Positions 60,786 to 64,000 of a DNA stretch of 64,000 bases are shown here, in pieces (the first letter of the stretch is position 1; each line of letters begins with the position of its first letter). Made by a program: the position numbers and the translations under genes. The notes below the pieces were generated by a model. That model was given only the letters and a program-made list of their open reading frames with translations, was not told where the DNA came from and did no database searches. The stretch is from Haloimpatiens lingqiaonensis (GTDB lineage Bacteria > Bacillota > Clostridia > Clostridiales > Clostridiaceae). Where the stretch lies: NCBI RefSeq assembly GCF_044502415.1, contig NZ_CP172402.1; one strand, written 5' to 3'.

Positions 60786-61979
60786 ATGAATATAGATGAA
60801 CAAATAAAAATTATTAGAAAAGGTGTAGATGAAATAATAAATATAGATGAATTAAGAGATAAATTAGAAAAATGTGAAAAAGAAAATAGACCTTTAGTGG
60901 TAAAATTAGGACTTGATCCTAGTGCTCCAGATATACACATTGGTCATGCGGTAGTTTTGAGAAAAATTAAGCAAATCCAAGATTTAGGGCATAAAGCTGT
61001 TATTATAATAGGAGATTTTACAGGGATGATAGGAGATCCTACAGGTAAATCAAAGGCAAGAAAACAGCTTACTAAGGAGCAGGTTATAGGAAATGCTAAA
61101 ACTTATGAAAAACAAATATTTAAAATATTAGACAAGGATAAAACAGAGTTAAGATTTAACAGTGAGTGGTTAGAAAAACTTAATTTTAAGGATGTTATAG
61201 AATTAGCTGCAAAATACACTGTAGCAAGAATGCTTGAGAGGGAAGATTTTAAAAATAGATTCAATAATCAGATGAGCATAGGAATACATGAATTTTTTTA
61301 CCCATTGATGCAGGCTTATGATTCTGTAGAAATAAAGGCAGATATAGAGTTAGGAGGCACGGATCAAAGATTTAATATTTTGATGGGAAGAACATTGCAG
61401 AAAGAGTACAAACAAGATAGCCAAGTAGCCATATTTATGCCTATTCTTGAGGGACTAGATGGAGTTGAAAAGATGAGTAAAAGTCTTGGAAATTACGTTG
61501 GAATAAATGAAGATGCAAATACCATGTATAGTAAAGTTATGCAGGTACCTGACCAATTGATAATAAAATACTTTGAGTTAGCAACAGACCTTCATCCAGA
61601 TACTATAGATGATATAAAGGAAGAATTGCATCAGGATGGCGTAAATCCAAGGGATATTAAAATGAAACTTGCTAAGGAAATTACAAATTTATACCATGGT
61701 GAAGAAGAAGCTGCAAAGGCAGAGGAAAATTTCAAGAGTGTATTTCAAAAGGATCAGGTGCCTAAAGATATTCCAGTAATAGAAATACAACCGGGTTTTG
61801 GATTAATAGATATAATGGTTAAAGGCAATTTAGTTCCATCTAAAAATGAAGCGAGAAGATTGATATTGCAAGGCGGAGTTAAAATAAACGGGGAAATGGT
61901 AAAGGAATTTAAAGAAGTTCAGTTAAATTCTGGAGACGTAATAAAAGTAGGAAAGAGAAAATTTATAAAAGTAATGTAA
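60786..61979 (+). CDS. tyrS: tyrosyl-tRNA synthetase
   Basis: 397 residues. Class I signatures: HIGH as 'D-I-H-I-G-H-A' and KMSKS as 'V-E-K-M-S-K-S-L'. Other motifs are 'L-G-L-D-P-S-A-P-D' and 'G-G-T-D-Q-R-F-N'. The C-terminal S4 RNA-binding domain ends 'V-K-I-N-G-E-M-V'. The type is the TyrZ-like form common in clostridia. ATG 60786 matches family starts; ATG 60762 in the same frame adds 8 residues. Expression depends on the Tyr T-box. Confidence 0.95.
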   Translation: MNIDEQIKIIRKGVDEIINIDELRDKLEKCEKENRPLVVKLGLDPSAPDIHIGHAVVLRKIKQIQDLGHKAVIIIGDFTGMIGDPTGKSKARKQLTKEQVIGNAKTYEKQIFKILDKDKTELRFNSEWLEKLNFKDVIELAAKYTVARMLEREDFKNRFNNQMSIGIHEFFYPLMQAYDSVEIKADIELGGTDQRFNILMGRTLQKEYKQDSQVAIFMPILEGLDGVEKMSKSLGNYVGINEDANTMYSKVMQVPDQLIIKYFELATDLHPDTIDDIKEELHQDGVNPRDIKMKLAKEITNLYHGEEEAAKAEENFKSVFQKDQVPKDIPVIEIQPGFGLIDIMVKGNLVPSKNEARRLILQGGVKINGEMVKEFKEVQLNSGDVIKVGKRKFIKVM

Positions 61980-62002
61980 AATTTATTGTATATATGTGTG
62001 TT

Positions 62003-62069
62003 AAAATGCCCAATTTTATTCTTTGGTTATTTAAAATAATCAAAAGGAATAAAGTTGGGCATTTTTTTA
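62003..62069 (+). terminator. terminator of tyrS
   Basis: AAATGCCCAA pairs with TTGGGCATTT across a long imperfect inner stem, then TTTTT. It also faces the end of the minus-strand DUF4184 gene. Confidence 0.85.
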
Positions 62070-62074
62070 TAAGA

Positions 62075-62099
62075 TTAATGAACCGTCCCTAGCTTGTCC
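62075..62099 (-). repeat. GGGACGGTTC repeat forming the 3' end of the DUF4184 gene
   Basis: On the minus strand GGACAAGCTAGGGACGGTTC then ATTAA. It supplies the last codons D-K-L-G-T-V-H and the stop of the DUF4184 gene. Confidence 0.9.
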
Positions 62100-62848
62100 G
62101 AGTAAAATGATACAATTATGTATCCAAAAAATAATCCATTTATGAAAGTTACTACAGAGTTTCCAATGGGTTTAAGTCCTAAATTTATAAAATTAATGTA
62201 AATAGAAATTAAAATAAAAAGGATACCAATACATAATGGAATCAAATGATATATAAATTTTCTTTTTGATGTTAATTTTGATACATTCTTCTTTTTAAAG
62301 ATTATGGAGCTAGTATCTCTTTTAAAATACAAAAATATTAATATAGCAATTAAACCTAAAAAAGTACTGAAGTGTTGAAGTAATTTATATATAGGAAAAC
62401 TAATATTTATAAATTGTATTTTTCTATTTAATAAGGGTATTAAAGTTACAAAATAACCATTTGTATGAGTAAAGCCATCCCAAAGTACATGAGTTATCAT
62501 ACCTAGAATACATGAATAAGTAAATATAATTATTTTTTTTATAGAGTTTAAGTTCCAACGTTTTTCACTTATGTACCAATACCACTGGTCTAATGGAGAA
62601 AAACAGTGATTTATAAAGGGCTTTTTTATTATATTGTGAAAAATATAAGCAATAACAAAACATAGTGGCAAATCTAAAAAGATAAAACCTGAAAAACAGT
62701 GGCCTATAGTTGAAAAAGGTTTAAAGTGTAGAAAATATTCAAAATCTGGGGCCATGCTTCCTAATATTAAACCAGTAAAACTAAAATATTTTTTCCATTT
62801 GCTTTTTATAGGTAAAATTGCAGCTGGATGTGCGAAAGTAAAAGGCAT
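62075..62848 (-). CDS. DUF4184 membrane protein
   Basis: 257 residues from ATG 62848 (RBS AGGAGCG). The family start 'M-P-F-T-F-A-H-P-A-A-I-L-P' and 'G-S-M-A-P-D-F-E-Y-F' are diagnostic, with 'H-V-L-W-D-G-F-T-H' in the middle; these His/Asp residues resemble membrane-bound metal-dependent hydrolases (YdjM-like). About six membrane helices. An upstream in-frame extension (to 62980) is translated from another dispersed repeat and is rejected. The C terminus 'S-D-K-L-G-T-V-H' comes from a dispersed repeat. Confidence 0.88.
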   Translation of the reverse strand: MPFTFAHPAAILPIKSKWKKYFSFTGLILGSMAPDFEYFLHFKPFSTIGHCFSGFIFLDLPLCFVIAYIFHNIIKKPFINHCFSPLDQWYWYISEKRWNLNSIKKIIIFTYSCILGMITHVLWDGFTHTNGYFVTLIPLLNRKIQFINISFPIYKLLQHFSTFLGLIAILIFLYFKRDTSSIIFKKKNVSKLTSKRKFIYHLIPLCIGILFILISIYINFINLGLKPIGNSVVTFINGLFFGYIIVSFYSDKLGTVH

Positions 62849-62928
62849 AATATCGCTCCTAACTAAAAATAATAATTTAATTTTATTTATTAACAGTAAA
62901 ACTGTCAATAAATAAATTGTTAATAAAA

Positions 62929-62955
62929 TTAATGAACCGTCCCCGGCTTGGACAA
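62929..62955 (-). repeat. GGGGACGGTTC repeat upstream of the DUF4184 gene
   Basis: Minus strand CCAAGCCGGGGACGGTTCAT. Same orientation as the copy at 62075, so the gene is flanked by direct repeats. The rest of 62849-63279 is AT-rich with short TAAGCTAG-type word repeats (63055-63115) and no gene. Confidence 0.88.
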
Positions 62956-63279
62956 GAACGTATGTATGTATAAAATACATTTTTTTGTCTATAATGTAAA
63001 ATAGGAAATACCTAAATACGGTGTAACAACTCTTAGGTGTAACAAATCTTAAGTTTAAGCTAGTAAATTTAAGTTAGAATAAAAGCTAGTATATTTAAGC
63101 TTTTAAGCTAGAATAAAAAAACTTCCTGGCAAACTTACAAATTTGTTTATGAGTTGTGTTAAAATAAGTAGTATGGTTTTCTAATTACAGGTAGAAGGAG
63201 GATATCTTTAGTTACTAAAAGTATATACAAATGTATTTAGAAATAGTAAAATGTGCTTACGAAAAGGAAGTGAGTACAT

Positions 63280-63447
63280 TTGAAAAATAATAACTATAAA
63301 CCAAATGAATTTGCAGAATTAATTAATGTATCAGTTAGAACATTGCAAAGATGGGATAACGAAGGAATATTAAAAGTATTTAGAACACCAACAAATAGGA
63401 GATATTATACTTATGAACAATATAAAGAAAATATAAGAAAAAAATAA
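63280..63447 (+). CDS. IS607-type TnpA reduced to its MerR-like DNA-binding domain
   Basis: 55 residues from TTG 63280, behind GGAAGTGAG. The sequence 'K-P-N-E-F-A-E-L-I-N-V-S-V-R-T-L-Q-R-W-D' and 'T-P-T-N-R-R-Y-Y' is the MerR-type winged HTH that begins IS607 serine recombinases of about 190-210 residues. The frame stops at 63445-63447 and tnpB starts six bases later, so the whole resolvase catalytic domain is missing. No internal scar is visible. It may be a decayed TnpA or a retained small DNA-binding protein. Confidence 0.8.
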   Translation: MKNNNYKPNEFAELINVSVRTLQRWDNEGILKVFRTPTNRRYYTYEQYKENIRKK

Positions 63448-63453
63448 AGGAAG

Positions 63454-64000
63454 ATGAAGAAGTTGAAAAAAGCATACAAAATAGAAATTAAACCAATAGA
63501 AGAACAGATAACTAAAATTCATAAAACTATTGGTGTAAGTAGGTTCATATACAATTTTTATATTGCTTATAATAAAGAAGTTTACGAAAAAGAGAAAAAA
63601 TTTATTAGTGGTATGGATTTTTCTAAATGGCTTAATAACAAATATATTCCTAATAATCCTGACAAAGCGTGGATTAAAGAAGTGTCTTCCAAAGCTACTA
63701 AGCAAGCCATTATGAATGGAGAAAAAGCATTCAAGAAATTCTTTAAAGGGGAAAGCGGCTTTCCTAAATTTAAGAAAAAGAAAAATCAAGATGTTAAAGC
63801 TTACCTTCCAAAGAATAATAAAACAGATTGGACTATTGAAAGACATAGAGTTAAAGTTCCAACTTTAGGTTGGGTTAGATTAAAAGAATTTGGATACATT
63901 CCAGTTAACTCTATAGTTAAAAGTGGTACAGTAAGTCAAAAAGCAGATAGATATTTTGTTTCAATTTTAGTTGAAGAAGCTATTAATTTAGACAATAAAC
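63454..64000 (+). CDS. tnpB: TnpB-like RNA-guided nuclease, N-terminal part (runs off window)
   Basis: 182 codons are visible, open to the end. ATG 63454 follows AAAGGAAG. 'L-K-K-A-Y-K-I-E-I-K-P' is the usual TnpB N terminus; 'F-Y-I-A-Y-N-K', 'S-S-K-A-T-K-Q-A-I-M-N', 'F-F-K-G-E-S-G-F-P-K-F-K-K-K' are the wedge/REC part, and 'Y-F-V-S-I-L-V-E-E' leads to the RuvC domain, which is outside. The reduced TnpA directly upstream marks an IS607-type element. Confidence 0.92.
   Translation, partial: MKKLKKAYKIEIKPIEEQITKIHKTIGVSRFIYNFYIAYNKEVYEKEKKFISGMDFSKWLNNKYIPNNPDKAWIKEVSSKATKQAIMNGEKAFKKFFKGESGFPKFKKKKNQDVKAYLPKNNKTDWTIERHRVKVPTLGWVRLKEFGYIPVNSIVKSGTVSQKADRYFVSILVEEAINLDNK

Noticed and set aside
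62849..62980. N-terminal extension of the DUF4184 frame up to 62980
   Set aside because: The extra residues are translated from a dispersed repeat; the family start M-P-F-T-F-A-H-P with a good RBS is at 62848.

Overview
The window is low-GC Firmicutes DNA, most likely from Clostridium sensu stricto. The support is strong AT bias, GGAGG-type ribosome binding sites (RBSs), frequent GTG/TTG starts, T-box leaders before two aminoacyl-tRNA synthetase genes, and clostridial families (DUF2935, DUF3786, TIGR04076, CvfB, a SPOCS-like repeat protein). No tRNA, rRNA or CRISPR array was seen. The window opens inside one tnpB and closes inside another.

Layout. 0-11.8 kb is an accessory stretch of short genes: a TnpB 3' end, four GNAT acetyltransferases, a HAD phosphatase, an Rpn-type nuclease, PlsY, a more GC-rich DUF6144 island with a structured tail, an SDR protein, an internally deleted phospholipase-like gene, a MntA/HepT-type toxin-antitoxin pair and a Nudix hydrolase. 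11.8-32.6 kb is bracketed by two inverted copies of one IS66 element. Between them lie a YbjQ protein, an M16C peptidase whose 3' end is cut by an IS4/IS701-like element, an archaeal-type AspRS behind a T-box, an ISLre2 and an IS4-like element side by side, hflX behind a long attenuator-like leader, and a nitroreductase. 32.7-36.4 kb carries a frameshifted SNF2/SWIM helicase and a decayed small membrane gene. 36.5-39.5 kb holds an IS3 and a second IS4/IS701-like element. 39.5-44.4 kb has two possibly spore-related genes, a DUF3786 gene and a RAYT (REP-associated tyrosine transposase) gene flanked by palindromes. 44.4-50.7 kb is a MacAB-type exporter followed by a two-component system. 51.2-56 kb has CvfB, a DbpA-like helicase, a dense palindrome cluster and an AI-2E-type permease. 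56.8-59.8 kb is an SsuABC-like importer, 60-62 kb T-box-tyrS, then a DUF4184 gene and an IS607-type element with a reduced TnpA.

How parts work together. MacA/MacB-like proteins form one export machine, probably controlled by the adjacent response regulator and kinase. The importer genes form one operon. The RAYT is the likely mobiliser of a dispersed repeat (core GGGGACGGTTCATTAA) seen at eight or more places, often right after stop codons. Regulation by RNA folding is prominent: two T-boxes, an IS transcript whose RBS is hidden only in read-through RNA, a hairpin that brings an RBS next to a start codon, and a leader of about 730 nt before hflX with three terminators and a short peptide bearing an Arg-X-Arg motif. 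The last is the strongest candidate for an undescribed regulatory system here.
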